From: Anagrus nilaparvatae
Taxonomy: Eukaryota > Arthropoda > Insecta > Hymenoptera > Mymaridae
Assembly (NCBI GenBank): GCA_022575985.1
Contig: JAKSXM010000014.1
Span: 4,464,001-4,528,000, forward strand
Length of the DNA stretch: 64,000 bases
Reading direction: 5' to 3'
How positions within the stretch are numbered: the stretch's first letter is position 1; each line of letters starts with the position of its first letter. Below, in pieces: positions 1 through 11,059 of the stretch. The notes beneath the pieces were generated by a model. The model saw nothing but the letters and a program-made list of their open reading frames with translations, was not told the DNA's origin and did not search any database. Both the position numbers and the translations under genes were made by a program.

Positions 1-59
1 ACAAACATTTTGGCCATTATATCTCATTAATACCGCTGAAATAGTTATTTGAAACTATT

Positions 60-430
60 AAAAAGGGAAATCCTTTTTTGTAAACAGGATAACTATTTAT
101 TTCTGGTTTTGAATCCTGAAATTGTAATTTAAATATTGGAGCTTACGAATTCCTGGATTCGAAACCAGAAAAATGTAGATTTCTGTTTTATAAACAAGTT
201 AATGATTTATTTCTGGTTTTGAATCCTGAAATTGTAATTTAAAAATTGTAACTTACTAATTCCTGGATTCGAAACCAGAAAATAATTAATTTCTGTTTTA
301 TAAACAAGTTAATGATTTATTTCTAGTTTTGAATCCTGAAATTGTAATTTAAATATTGGAGTTTACGAATTTCTGGATTCGAAACCAGGAAAAAGTAGAT
401 TTCTGTTTTGTAAACAAGAGATATAACAGT
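60..430. repeat. Tandem repeat, about 110-bp unit
   Basis: The phrase TTCTGGTTTTGAATCCTGAA recurs at 101, 211 and (with one change) 321, giving a period of 110 bp, with a partial copy on the left. Each unit also holds an inverted GGATTCGAAACCAGAA block, so each unit can fold on itself. No coding sequence is visible. It may be the subterminal part of a DNA transposon that starts left of the window. Confidence 0.8.
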
Positions 431-1125
431 TTCTAGTTTTCAATCAAGAAATCGACCCGTTTTCTTGATTAGACCCCAAGAATTACAGGATTGAGTTGTG
501 AGGGTAAGAAATCGGTCTAGCAGGATACAATGAATACCAACGGATAAAATCGGTCATCCTGGGGCCTAGTGGGCCCAATCGGGAAAAAATGAAATCCTGA
601 TGTATAAATCGACCTCCAGAAATTGACTCCATGGGAAAAATGGATCTTGCATAGTAGAATAAATAACATCTGGTAAATTTAGCCACCAAGAGCTCTATTG
701 GGCCCAATCCGGATAACGTAAAATCCTGGAGCCAACGTTAGTGTTTATTAGTGAAAATTATTGACAGGGGATTAAAGATGCAATAACTATGATAATACCA
801 CCAAATAAAATCATCCACAGAGTTATCTATTGGATTCAATCGGGCTAAAAGAAAATCAACGTGCAAAAATACATTTTAGGCCTAAAAATAGATTCTGGGA
901 TTAAATAAATGGATTCGCATGTTAAAATTAATAAAGAAATTCATATCCAACACCAATAAAGGTCATATTGAACCCAACAGGGCTAAAATAATATCCTGGT
1001 AAAAAACTCCCTTATAGTAAAAATAGCTTTCTGGAGGTATAAAATGGTTCTCGCATAATATTATTAATATCACCGAATATTATCAGTCATCCAGAGACTT
1101 ACTGGGCTACAGTAAAATCCTCTCT
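431..1125. repeat. Degenerate tandem repeat, about 130-bp unit
   Basis: Diverged units centred on GGGCCCAATCGGG followed by AAATCCTG recur near 571, 700, 835, 971 and 1100. The same phrases reappear in opposite orientation at 1795-2175, so this looks like one arm of a larger inverted structure. The ORFs here (for example 483-707) are stop-free stretches of repeat and not genes. Confidence 0.65.
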
Positions 1126-1794
1126 CAAAAGTGGACTTTAAGATGCTTAATTTTATTCTTTGTGTACTAAATAAATCATAAATAGTCAAACTAACGACAT
1201 CTTGTTAAATCTGCCTATAATCGTAAAATTAAGCTTTTGGACGAAAATAAAACTTTGATTCTAATGTTGGTATTAAATTATAAAAATTTAGTTCATTAGA
1301 TTGAAAGTAGATTTCGATGCATAAAAACTTTCAAGATACGAAAGTACCTCGCCCAAAAATAGTATATAAGGCAGGATTCAAAATAATTTTATGACTACTT
1401 AAATACTTTACCTGAAATAATAATCAAATTATTAGATTTTTTAAAATTTTTGTACTCTCACTGATAGTCCTATGATAAATATTTATTAAAATATAAAATA
1501 AATATTAAAATTTTATTTAAAGTAATTATTCATTAAAATATAATCTTATAGGCTTACATTGGTACAGAGAATAATATATACAGTATTATACAATTAAATA
1601 AATTTTGCAGGTTACGTCATACTGCAAATTTTTCAATTCCCTTTTTTGATATTCAATATTCTAAAAAATGTTTAATTTTTATTTTGAAATTAAATTTTAT
1701 TCACATAATATAAATGGAATTTTTTTTTTCAAATATGAAAAGCTACAGTGACAATTTTACTATAAAATCTGCTGGATATTTTTTTTCTATAATT
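1126..1794. other. AT-rich stretch, nothing recognised
   Basis: A very AT-rich spacer between the two oppositely oriented repeat arms. I see no coding sequence, RNA gene or terminal repeat in it. Confidence 0.5.
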
Positions 1795-2175
1795 AATTTT
1801 CATCCCTAGAGATCAATTTAATCATCAGGATTTCATTTTTTCCTGATTATACCCAATAGGACCCAGGATGAACGATTTAATGAGTTATTATTTACTTTAC
1901 ACTGTTGGAGCAACATCAGTTGTTATTTATTTTATGTTGCTGAACCTATTTTTTACCCTTATAGCCCATTTTTATCCCCAGGAATCAATCTGTACAGAGA
2001 GATCTCATTTTTTTTCAATGGGCCCCTGGATAGCTAATTCTATCTGTTGGTATTTATTTTATCATGTAAAACCATTTTTTATCTCGAGAGTCCATTTTTA
2101 TCCCCGTTAATTACCTTTACATTAGTATTTTATTTTGGGAGGGGTGGGCCCAATTGGCCCCTAGGGGTTATTTTT
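1795..2175. repeat. Inverted counterpart of the 130-bp repeats
   Basis: Phrases such as CCCAATAGGACCCAGGATGA and ATGGGCCCCTGGAT are reverse complements of the units at 431-1125. The apparent 80-residue ORF at 1868-2110 is a by-product of the repeat and matches nothing I recognise. Confidence 0.5.
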
Positions 2176-3041
2176 TTCTTCTTCCAATAATGCCCCTGAC
2201 TATGTTACGAATCCCTAGGTCCCATTCCTTACATGCTAATTAGTGTTATATTAAAAAAAAAAAATTTCAGTATAAAGTGCCTGCATTCAGTGAGATATGA
2301 GCCAAAAAGCATTTAAGATATTTCTAAATTAAAACCAAAATTCAAAATAATACATCCGTAGTTCTTAGCTATTAACCCAAGTCTGAGGTCGATGTCTTGA
2401 ATTAAAAAAATACCGATTTTACTGTGTTTGGTACATAACAATTTTTAAAGCTCTAGGTGGCTTGGTCGCGATTTTTGGATTTCTCGGAAAATTTTATCTT
2501 GATAACCCTTCTGGGTAAAATGGCCTAAAATTTATAATATATTTATTAGGAATTTATACTTTTGCTTAAATTAAATTGTTCTTAGCTTAGGCCATATAAT
2601 TTCATCTCACAACATTTAAGGCCCAAAAGTTACGTGTAAAACTTATAAGGTAGGGTCTTCAAAACTTCCCCAAAGTGTTTGTTTCTGAAAGTACTACCAA
2701 AAATAACTCACCAGCCCAATTTTTAACCTGCCAGAGCGAAATCTCGATTTTTGGAAGCCAATTTTTTGTTTTGGACTTTTATAAATAAAGTAAGAAAAAT
2801 GAGGGATAATTTTTCTTATTTTTTCTGTCAAAAATTGTCGGTATTATAAAAGGAGACAGAACGTCGGTAAAGAATTGATGATGTGTGCGCATAGACGAAG
2901 CGTCTGTATTTCAATAAAGAGTCTTCTCCCGATCAATTTCCGACAAAACGTCGGGATTTTTTCAGAGGCCTCTCACATGCGCGAGTAGTACTCAAAATAA
3001 AAATTGTATATATTATTTGCCATACCTCTTTGCGTGCAACT
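2176..3041. other. Non-coding repeats, not classified
   Basis: No gene is visible. Near 2921-2960 an ACAAAACGTCGGGATT block is the rough reverse complement of AATCCCGACGTTTCATCGG near 4021-4039. The ACACG-ended element between them therefore appears to have inserted into an older repeat. Confidence 0.4.
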
Positions 3042-4003
3042 ACACGGAAAAAAATTCTAAGTTGTATTGACAAATAACTTTGTTGAAATATGCCAACAAA
3101 GTATTTGTTGAATTGTCATAGTTACTTAGTTGATTCAAACGGAGTGAAAATTTTATTTAAAAAAAATTATTTTTTTATTTTTTTTTTTTTTTAAATTAAT
3201 TATTTTTTTTTTTATAATTATTTTTTTATATTTATTTATGTACTTATAGGTATATATTTATTAATTTAAAATCTGTTAAAAAAAACCGAAGAAAAATTTT
3301 GACTGCTACTGGGATCGAACTTAGTATTGCGGCTTCCGAGACTGCGTGATTATCCATTCTGCTAACAGGACAGTTGTATTTAATAAAAAAATTTTAAGTA
3401 CTATATGTTACAGATAATAATTTTCGAAATTATATGCAGAGTAAATTATACATACCCAGCGAAATGCATATTTAAAAATAATAGTTAAAACTATCATAAA
3501 TAATTTTTAGGAAATCCCATTTCTTTATTATAATAATAATGAATAATAATATAAGCAAAAGTAAATTATGCATACCCGCGCAGTGAAATTAATATTTAAA
3601 AATAATACTTAAAACTATCATTAAAAATTTTTAGGAAATTCCATTTCTTTATTGAATAATAATATAAACAAAAGCGCGCTGCTGAAAGAGAAGAGCATAA
3701 TAGGATAGAAAGAGAAAGAATGAATAAATATTTTAATATAAAAGAAAAAGCATTGACCTAACTATTAAAATTAATCATATTAATGTTGTAGGTTGTTGGT
3801 TTATCTAACACTATGTTGATTCAACAAAGATTTAAGTGGTTAACTTAACAATTTTAATTTTGCTTGAATCAACAAAGTATTTGTTGGTTTAATGTTTTTA
3901 TTTGACAATTCAACGTTTAATCTTTCCATTCAACAAACTTACAATACTAATCATATTTCAGTTACGTAATACGTTTAGTTTGTCTTATATTTTTTTTACG
4001 TGT
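3042..4003. mobile_element. Non-autonomous TIR element with ACACG ends
   Basis: The left end reads ACACGGAAAAAAATTCTAAG. The right end reads as its imperfect complement (CTTATATTTTTTTTACGTGT). Inside, CAACAAAGTATTTGTTG-type sequence near 3098-3115 recurs near 3869-3886, and the inner flanks form a longer imperfect inverted repeat. There is no transposase. A tRNA-like segment lies at 3301-3373. Superfamily not determined. Confidence 0.55.
3301..3373 (-). pseudogene. tRNA-like sequence (tRNA-Arg-like, degenerate)
   Basis: On the minus strand there is an A-box-like TAGCAGAATGGATAA and a B-box-like AGTTCGATCCC with the right spacing. The anticodon-loop-like CTCGGAA sits between them. The AATGGATAA phrase resembles tRNA-Arg genes. 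Acceptor-stem pairing is poor, so this is probably a tRNA pseudogene or the head of a tRNA-derived SINE and not a working tRNA. Confidence 0.5.
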
Positions 4004-4139
4004 ATGAGTGAGACTCCAATAAATCCCGACGTTTCATCGGTATTTCTCAGAGTAACCGTGTGATTAACTACTCGGACGTTTTATACGTCCGTTGGACGTT
4101 GAATACGTTGTATGGTAAAGTACTTTAAAGTACATTTTT

Positions 4140-4650
4140 TGGTGTGCTAAAAACAAATCTGAGGTAAAAATTTACCTATTAACCTTAGATTTTGTCCTAG
4201 CATCCCCAGCATCGCCCCAAAGGGTGAAATTTCTGCAATAAATAGTCTTAAAAAAAATTCATAACCGGGTGTTTAACTACACAACCAACGAGCATGGAAC
4301 ATGTTCACTCATAACAGTAATAAATCCAAAAACCGAAATTACAATAAATCCTGAAATATATACTATCCTAAGTCCATAAACTTAAAGTATTCTAAGTTGT
4401 TGTTATCAGGGCCTGATCAGGTCCTGACTGCCACTTTAAATTATTCTAAGTCCCTAAATCGAAAATATTCTAAGTCCATTTCACCCCCTTCCCCTAAAAA
4501 CGTCAATTTTTCACCCCCCCCCCCCCTGCCGAGCCAAACTTTTTCAAATACCCAATCCAATGAACATGTTCCATGTTAATTTCACCCTTTGGGTGATGCT
4601 GACGCAAAATCATAGGTTGATGGGTATCAAAACCATCATTTATTTTAGTT
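4140..4650. repeat. Foldback repeat holding 30-bp units
   Basis: ATCGCCCCAAAGGGTGAAATT (4212-4232) is mirrored by AATTTCACCCTTTGGGTGATG (4579-4599). A second pair lies just inside: CATGGAACATGTTC at 4294 and GAACATGTTCCATG at 4564. The centre (4376-4480) carries repeats of ATTCTAAGTCCxTAAA. The same 30-bp family is amplified at 27790-29625 and 49560-49735. Confidence 0.6.
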
Positions 4651-5149
4651 TTGAGGTTATATAAGCTTTTACAAATTACTATTTTGAAATTCTGGATGAG
4701 CGAATCTTAATGTTTTTTCGAAATTACGAATTGCGGGATTTTTTCGTAGAATTCAGTTTCAAGAAGGTTAAAAATTAAGCGAATTTATTGAAAATCAGAT
4801 ATGTTCATTTTCTACCCATAAAAGTAAGTTTAGGATGCCAGGGTCTCAGAAATGCTTTTTTTCACTACACTGTAATTAGACTGAGCGAAGCTCAGAGCGA
4901 AGCTCTGAGCGAGCTCAGTCTATTCCCGCGACAGAATGTCGAGTTTGTTAACAGGATAGCTCCTTAACTATATTATTGATTTACTTCAAAATTTCACAGA
5001 TGGTCTCAAATGAGACAAGGACGAACTGATTAAATTTGCAGCCCATTTAGTACGCACATTTAAAAATGATAGCGAAAAATCTAGCTCCTCATCAAAAAAT
5101 TACATTTTTTTAAATTTTAATATTGATAATTTTCATATTTACGAATAAA
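4651..5149. other. Non-coding, fragments of dispersed repeats
   Basis: Sequence near 4798-4850 (TACCCATAAAAGTAAG, GATGCCAGGGTCTC) is a diverged reverse complement of 26690-26760. A short self-complementary block, AGCGAAGCTCAGAGCGAAGC, lies near 4885-4915. No gene seen. Confidence 0.4.
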
Positions 5150-5740
5150 AAAGAACTTTTCACATTACCTAGGGGTATTTGAGGTTGAAAAAAACATTTT
5201 TATTAATAAAATTTTTAATTTTTTAACCCAACATATTTTCCAATTTTCCAAGATGGCGGATTGAAAAACTTGAAAAAATCAACTTTTCACATTACAAGGA
5301 GATTTTTTAGGGCGAGAAAAATGAATTTGGGGTGGAAAAAATTTAATTTTTCAACCCAACATGTTTTCCGATTTTCCAAGATGGCGGACTATAAACTTGA
5401 AAAACTCGACTTTTCACATTACAAGAAGATTTTTTAGGACAAGAACAATGAATTTTGGGTGGAAAATATTTAATTTTTCAACCCAAAATATTTTCCAATT
5501 TTCCAATATGGCGGACCAAGAAACATGAAAATAGAAATTTTCTACGTTACCTGGGGGTTTCATTTTTTAGCCCCAGCATATTTTCCAATTTTTCAATATG
5601 GCGGACCTAAAACATGAAAATAAAAACTTTCTACATTACCTGGGGGTTTTCGGGGTTGAGAAAAACGTTTTTATGAATGAAAATTTTCATTTTTTAGCCC
5701 CAATATTTTCCAATTTGTCAATATGGCGGACCAAGAAAAT
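5150..5740. repeat. Tandem repeat, about 125-bp unit (AAGATGGCGGA)
   Basis: The phrase TTTTCCAATTTTCCAAGATGGCGGA recurs with variation near 5229, 5362, 5490, 5581 and 5706, followed each time by ACTTTTCACATTAC-like sequence. The array runs directly into the coding fragment at 5736-6158 on the same strand. This resembles the pairing of array and coding fragment at 41680-42620. Confidence 0.75.
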
Positions 5741-6158
5741 GGTAATAAAACAACTAAAGGAATTGCTGTCAAATACTTTGGAGCTAAAAAAACAGTTGAC
5801 AATGAATGAATATAGCGATTGCAATTATCAGAAAAAATTTCAGAATCATATTTTCAAATGATCAAAGATGCCCTTTGCAGGGAAAGCAACGTTACGAGCT
5901 GATTCAACGTTTGCTTATACAAAAAATAATGGGTTCATCAAAATTATAGACTTTATTTTTGATAAGGAAAATGAAAAAGAATACACCATATTCCGCAAAA
6001 TTAATGTAGAACCGATTATAACATCAGTACATTTAAAAAAAATGAATGTTGAAGAGCTTATAGCAGTTGAAACCTCACAAATAGATGGTAAATATGTTTA
6101 TATAAGAGATACTAATTATACATTTATCACAAAAGTTCCTAATTTATATCATTATTAA
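5736..6158 (+). pseudogene. Unidentified transposon-type coding fragment
   Basis: One plus-strand frame is open from about 5736 to the stop at 6156-6158, broken only by a TGA at 5859-5861. The lysine- and glutamate-rich translation contains KEYTIFRKINVEP and ends in GKYVYIRDTNY...VPNLYHY. Amino-acid use looks protein-like, unlike the surrounding repeat ORFs, so I believe it was once coding. It follows a 125-bp tandem array directly and looks like the 3' end of a gene in a transposon. I do not recognise the family and assign no function. No transposase catalytic motif is visible. Confidence 0.45.
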
Positions 6159-6339
6159 TTCTTAATAGTTTTGCAAAAAATGCTTTTTATACAAGAAAAA
6201 TTAAAAAAACAATTGATTAGAAAGCATTTATATACTTATTCACAACTTTTAACTGTATGATTCTTTAAGAACCAATGTTTATACAAATATAAAACATATT
6301 TAATTTTATTTGATAGCAATATGTGTACTTATTTATTTA

Positions 6340-6660
6340 GTAAGTTAATTTACCAATTCAAGAAAGTTCCTTTTTTCGAGTTTTTTGTACCGCCATATTG
6401 GAAAATCGGAAAATATGCTAGGGTACAAATAATTTTATAATTTAAAACGTTTTTCTCAACCTTGATAATTTGTAGGCAATATAGAAAGTTCCTCTTCATG
6501 TTTTTATGTCCCGCCACACAGTGTGGCAAAATGGACAAAAATCGCCCTTGGACTAAGTTTTTGAGCTATCAACTTGAAACCTGTTTTGAACGACTTTAAT
6601 ATTAGCCTGCTTTCATGTCTCACTGTGGATTTTTCATATTTTTTTATTTTTAATTAGCCT
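6340..6660. repeat. Left arm of a split inverted repeat
   Basis: This stretch (phrases TGGCAAAATGGACAAAAATCG, CACTGTGGATTTTTCA, TTTTTAATTAGCCTAT) is a diverged reverse complement of 10440-10790. The two arms face each other across 3.8 kb that is almost entirely later insertions. The ORF at 6350-6538 is repeat. Confidence 0.65.
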
Positions 6661-6694
6661 ATGTACTAAAAATGAATTTTATGCGAAATACTAA

Positions 6695-6942
6695 CACACC
6701 AAACCTAAAAGAGTTTTTTGTTACGCAGAAAAGATTGAATGTTTATTTAATTCTTTAGAGAGGAATTATTTTGAGGTTAATTCTTCTAAAAAGATTTATT
6801 TTTGATTTAATTCTTTTTGAACAGAAAAAAAACAAAAATAATTTTTTTTAAAAGAATTAACCTCAAAATAATTCCTCTCTAAAGAATTAAATAAACATTC
6901 AATCTTTTCTGCGTAACAAAAAACTCTTTTAGGTTTGGTGTG
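6695..6942. mobile_element. 248-bp MITE with CACACCAAACC ends
   Basis: It begins CACACCAAACCTAAAAGAG and ends with the exact complement CTCTTTTAGGTTTGGTGTG. The two arms of about 110 bp are nearly perfect complements around a short centre near 6820-6850, so the whole element can fold into one hairpin. It has no coding capacity. The same terminal sequence bounds the larger elements at 31698-35688 and 46625-49025, so all three belong to one family. The target duplication is unclear here (AA on both sides). Confidence 0.85.
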
Positions 6943-7032
6943 AAAATATGCAAAAATCATTATTTAATATTTTTTGACTGAAAAATGTTTTTTAATTTTT
7001 ATGTATAGAATGCAGAATTGACACAAACATTT

Positions 7033-8319
7033 CGTCATCCTGAGCAAAAGTCTCAATGGGCACGAAGCTCCAAAATGCTTTCTTCGGCTCCCACAAAGCT
7101 CCAAAGCTCCACAGATCCAACTTTATTTACTACTGAAAAAGGACATATTTTATTTTTTAATGCATCTTTTGATGAATAAAAGTATATAGTCTTACGTTTT
7201 TGAGGTCGCTTAATTTAAATCTGATGTCAGAAAAATGATATTGACAGTTGACAGCTGTCAACAAGCTGTCAAACGACGGTAAATTATAATCGGGGTTTAT
7301 GAAACCAGTACACATTTTTTTTTTCTGTCGCTGAATTCAAATCTGATGTCAGAAAAATGATATTGATAGTTAACGGCTGTCAACTAGCTGTCAAACGGTA
7401 ATAAAAAATCGGGATTTAAATAATCAGCACATATGTATATACTGTTGATATTACTGAATTCTATTCTGATATCAGGAAAATGATATTGACAGTTCACTGC
7501 TTCCAACTAGCTGTCAAACGATAATAAGTAATCGGGATTTCAAAAATCAGTACATATATATATATATGCTTTTGACATCGCTGAATTCAAATCTGATGCC
7601 AAAAAACTAATTATGACAATTGACAGTTGTCAACTTGTTTTCAACATAAAAGTAGTTAACAATTGGTATTTATAAAATCAACAATAATATATGGATTTTT
7701 ATGGTTTGCTGAATTTAAATCTGATGTCAAAAAATTAATGTTGACAGTTGACAGTTGCCAACATATTTTCAAACAGTAATAGCTGTCAACTGTAAATATC
7801 ATTTTTCTGACATTAGATTTGAATTCAGCGACAGCAAAAAAATATATATGTGTGCTGGTTTCATAAATCCCGATTATAAATTACCGTTTGACAGCTAGTT
7901 GACAGCTGTCAGCTGTCAATAACATTTTTCTGACATCAGATTTGAATTCAGCGACAGCAAAAAAATATATATGTGTAATGGTTTCATAAACCCCGATTAT
8001 AAATTACCGTTTGACAACTTGTTGACAGCTGTCAACTGTCAATATCATTTTTCTGACATCAGATTTGAATTTAGCAACCTCAAAAAAGTAAGACTATATA
8101 CTTTTATTTATCAAAAGATGCATTAAAAAATAAAATATGCCTTTTTTCAGTAGTAAATAAAGTTGGATCTGTGGAGCTTTGGAGCTTTGTGGGAGCCGAA
8201 GAAAGCATATTGGAGCTTCGTGCCTATTGAGACTTTTGCTCAGGATGACGAATTGTACAAAATACAAAAAATTCAGCCAATTCCGCCGAAACCCGAATCC
8301 CATAAGGTTTGTGCGGGGT

Positions 8320-8323
<4 letters not shown>
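7033..8323. mobile_element. Foldback element with GACAGCTGTC subrepeats
   Basis: The left arm (about 7033-7260) is the complement of the right arm (about 8050-8290). Both arms contain CTCCAAAGCTCCACAGATCC-type sequence. Internal units of roughly 110 bp carry GACAGTTGACAGCTGTCAAC and CTGATGTCAGAAAAATGAT, pointing outward on each side. The right end is GTGCGGGGTCC, shared with 58573-59720 and 19920-20083. The left end seems to have lost its terminal part. No protein is encoded. Confidence 0.75.
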
Positions 8324-8350
<27 letters not shown>

Positions 8351-10420
8351 TTAAATTTATTATCGTACAAGGTTGTACAAAATTTTAGAAGTACATTAGA
8401 AATAATAAAATAACAATTGCAGTCACGCATAACATAATTAAATTGATATTTAAAATTTGAATTTACTATAAATAAAATAACATAATTAATTTAAAAATTG
8501 GGAGAAAAATGATTTCGAGGGAAGGGTATATAGGAGAGATGATCTTAGGAATTTAATAAATGTAAGAACTATGAAGGTTTGAAAAGAAAGTAAATAGGAA
8601 TGGACCAAAGATTTGTAGTAATTAATTTAAATTGGAATGTTGGAGTCACGTTTGTCCACCTCAAGTAGATGCATATACAAGTTGGACTTGAAAGCATCTA
8701 TTGAGCGAGAAAAACGGATTTCTTCAGGGAGGGAGTTCCAGAAAGAGATCATATAGATTAACGAAGAATAGTTGTAAATAGGATTAGTGGAGGGATTTAC
8801 GACTAGATGAGGGCGATTTTTGGCTCGAAGTTCCCTTGAAGGGGTGTAAATTTTTACTTTTTGCTTAAGGTAATCAGGTTTTTCGATGTTGATGATATTG
8901 TAGATGTTCACAGCACAAAGATATTTCGCTCTGAGTTTCACGTTAAGCCAGCCAAGTTTTATTCTGTCAGGGGAAGTTCTTTGAGGGAACTTAATGTCGC
9001 AAACATACCTGACAGAGGCATTTTGCAGTTTTTGGAGACGAGAATATTGAAGTTCAGATAATTTGCCCATAGGAAAAGCTCCTGAATCAAGGAGAGGAAA
9101 TATCAGAGCTGTTACAAGCTGTTTGCGAAGTTTTGAGTTTACTAGATGTTTGAAGTGCCTAAGTCTGTACAGAGTATAATTTGCTGATTTTATTATATGA
9201 TTTACATGTGACCTCCATTTCATGTCATGATCTATAAATAATCCTAAGTTTTTTACAGTTTTGGAGAGTTGAATTTGTGAGCCGCCAAAATAAAAAGAAG
9301 TATTGGCGTCAAAGACACAAGAGGCTTTTTTACCAAAAATTATAAAGTTAGTCTTATCAACATTAATTTTGAAATTATTTAAAATACACCAATTATCAAT
9401 AGCATGAAGATCATTTTGGAGGAGGGAAATTCCAAAGTTTAAGTCATTGTAAGGTACTTGGATATATATTTGTAAATCATCTGCAAACATGAGCCTCTTA
9501 GAATAGGTGATTTTGCAACCAAGGTCGTTTATGTATATAAGAAACAGCAAGGGGCCCAATACTGAGCCCTGCGGGACCCCGCTGACAATTTTGAGAGAGG
9601 ATGAGGTCAAATTGTCGATGATGACAGATTGAGTACGGTTTGAGAGGTACTCGGAAAACCATCCAATGACTTGCGGAGAGAAACCGACGGCTGAAAGTTT
9701 TTCCAATAGAATTTCATGGGAGACCCTGTCAAATGCTTTGGACAGATCCAGCATGAGTAAAATAGTGATTAAGTCTGAATGAAAGCCCTTACAAATGTCA
9801 TCAGTCAGATTTGTTAGGAGAAAATTTGTACTATGATGTTTTTGGAAACCTGACTGATAAGAATCAAGAATGTTATAGTGGTTTATGTATTCAACCATCT
9901 GTTTATGTAGTATTTTTTTGAGGATTTTAGAAATTATACATAGCAAAGAGATGGGCCTATAGTCGGATAGTAAAGAGGGATTAGAAATCTTAGCAACTGG
10001 AAGAATGTTGCTGTGTTTCCAAATAGAGGGGATTTTGTTTAAAATAATAGATTTATTAAATAATGATAGGAAAACTTTGGAAAGAGCCGGTAGACAAAGT
10101 TTGAGTACTTTTAATGAAATGCCGTCAGGTCCTTGAGACTTAGTGCTGAATTGTTTAAATGCCCATTCAAGGTCATTACTTGAAATATTTTTAAATTTGA
10201 AAAGTGGTCTAGAAGTAGAGGGCGGTGGAGAGAGAGATGTGTTAGAGGAATTTGTATCATTTTGCGTGGAAATAAAATAAATATTTAATTCATCAGGTAA
10301 AAGAAGGTTCTTGACTTTAGGAGAAGATTTGGTGAGGCCAAGATGATCAATGTCTTTCCAAATGGTAGCTGGAGGGTTATTTGTTGAAAGTTTATCCTTT
10401 CCCGTTTGTTTTAAAGTGCA
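8322..10420 (-). mobile_element. 5'-truncated non-LTR retrotransposon (LINE)
   Basis: On the minus strand, reverse-transcriptase coding sequence is followed by about 280 bp of 3' UTR and a poly(A) tail, seen as 28 T on the plus strand (8322-8349). The tail abuts the GTGCGGGGTCC end of the foldback element at 7033-8323, so the LINE landed at or next to that terminus. The 5' end is lost near 10420, where 10440-10790 repeat sequence begins. It has no endonuclease or ORF1, as expected for a truncated copy. Confidence 0.9.
8627..10410 (-). CDS. LINE reverse transcriptase ORF2, 5'-truncated
   Basis: The frame is open from about 10410 down to the TAA at 8627-8629, roughly 590 codons; an annotation starting at the ATG at 9946 would miss the first third. 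It encodes the usual non-LTR RT blocks in order: GPDGIS and SDYRPISLL near the start, then LDLSKAFDRVSHEILLEKL, GVPQGSVLGPLLFLIYINDL and FADD (catalytic Asp pair), then thumb and a cysteine-poor C-terminal region with RLQKLQNA. This order and FADD fit the Jockey/CR1 group; I cannot assign the clade. No internal stops were seen, suggesting a fairly recent copy, but without promoter, ORF1 and endonuclease it should not be autonomous. Confidence 0.92.
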
Positions 10421-10439
10421 AAAAATGTAGAAAGTGAAA

Positions 10440-10790
10440 ATTTCGATAAATGAATAGATTGAGCTCGTGTAAATAGGCTTATTAAAAATAAAAAATTTGA
10501 AAAATCCGCAGTGAGGCCGAAACCCGGCTTATTTTAAAGCCGTTCAAAATAGGTTTCAAGCCGATAGCTCAAAAACTCAGTCCAATAGCGATTTTTGTCC
10601 ATTTTGCCATACTGTGGGCCATTTAGGGAAATTGGAAAATTTTTTAAGGCCAAATAATTAAAATTTTCATTTAGTCGAAGCGCCACCAATGTATTTCGTA
10701 ACCCACTTTTTTTTTTTAGGATAAAAATAGGTGTATTATATGTTTTTCGACCTGCTAAATCCAAATCCGGGGTCTATTTTGACCTAAAAG
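10440..10790. repeat. Right arm of the split inverted repeat
   Basis: Reverse complement of 6340-6660 (for example ATTTTTGTCCATTTTGCCAT and GAAAAATCCGCAGTGAGGCC). With that arm it appears to have formed one foldback element before the MITE, the foldback element and the LINE inserted between them. The ORF at 10534-10764 is repeat sequence. Confidence 0.65.
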
Positions 10791-11059
10791 TGGCAGATTA
10801 ATTGTTATTAACAAATTATTACAAAATTAGCCCAAAATTAAGCAAAATCGAGTTGTAAATGTTAACAAGCTTCAAAAATTTGTGAGTTAAGCAAAACTTT
10901 CTAATATAATTTAACTTACAGTACATAAATTTTTAATATTTAATACTTTAGATGAATTATTTAAACAATTTTTAATTGTTTAAACAATTTGTAAATGTTA
11001 ATAATTTCTTTTCTGGATCAAAACTGAGTGCGACACTAAGTTACATATATTTTTTTATA

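Noticed and set aside
8163..8430. ORFs around the poly-T tract
   Set aside because: They translate the foldback arm and the LINE poly(A) tail.
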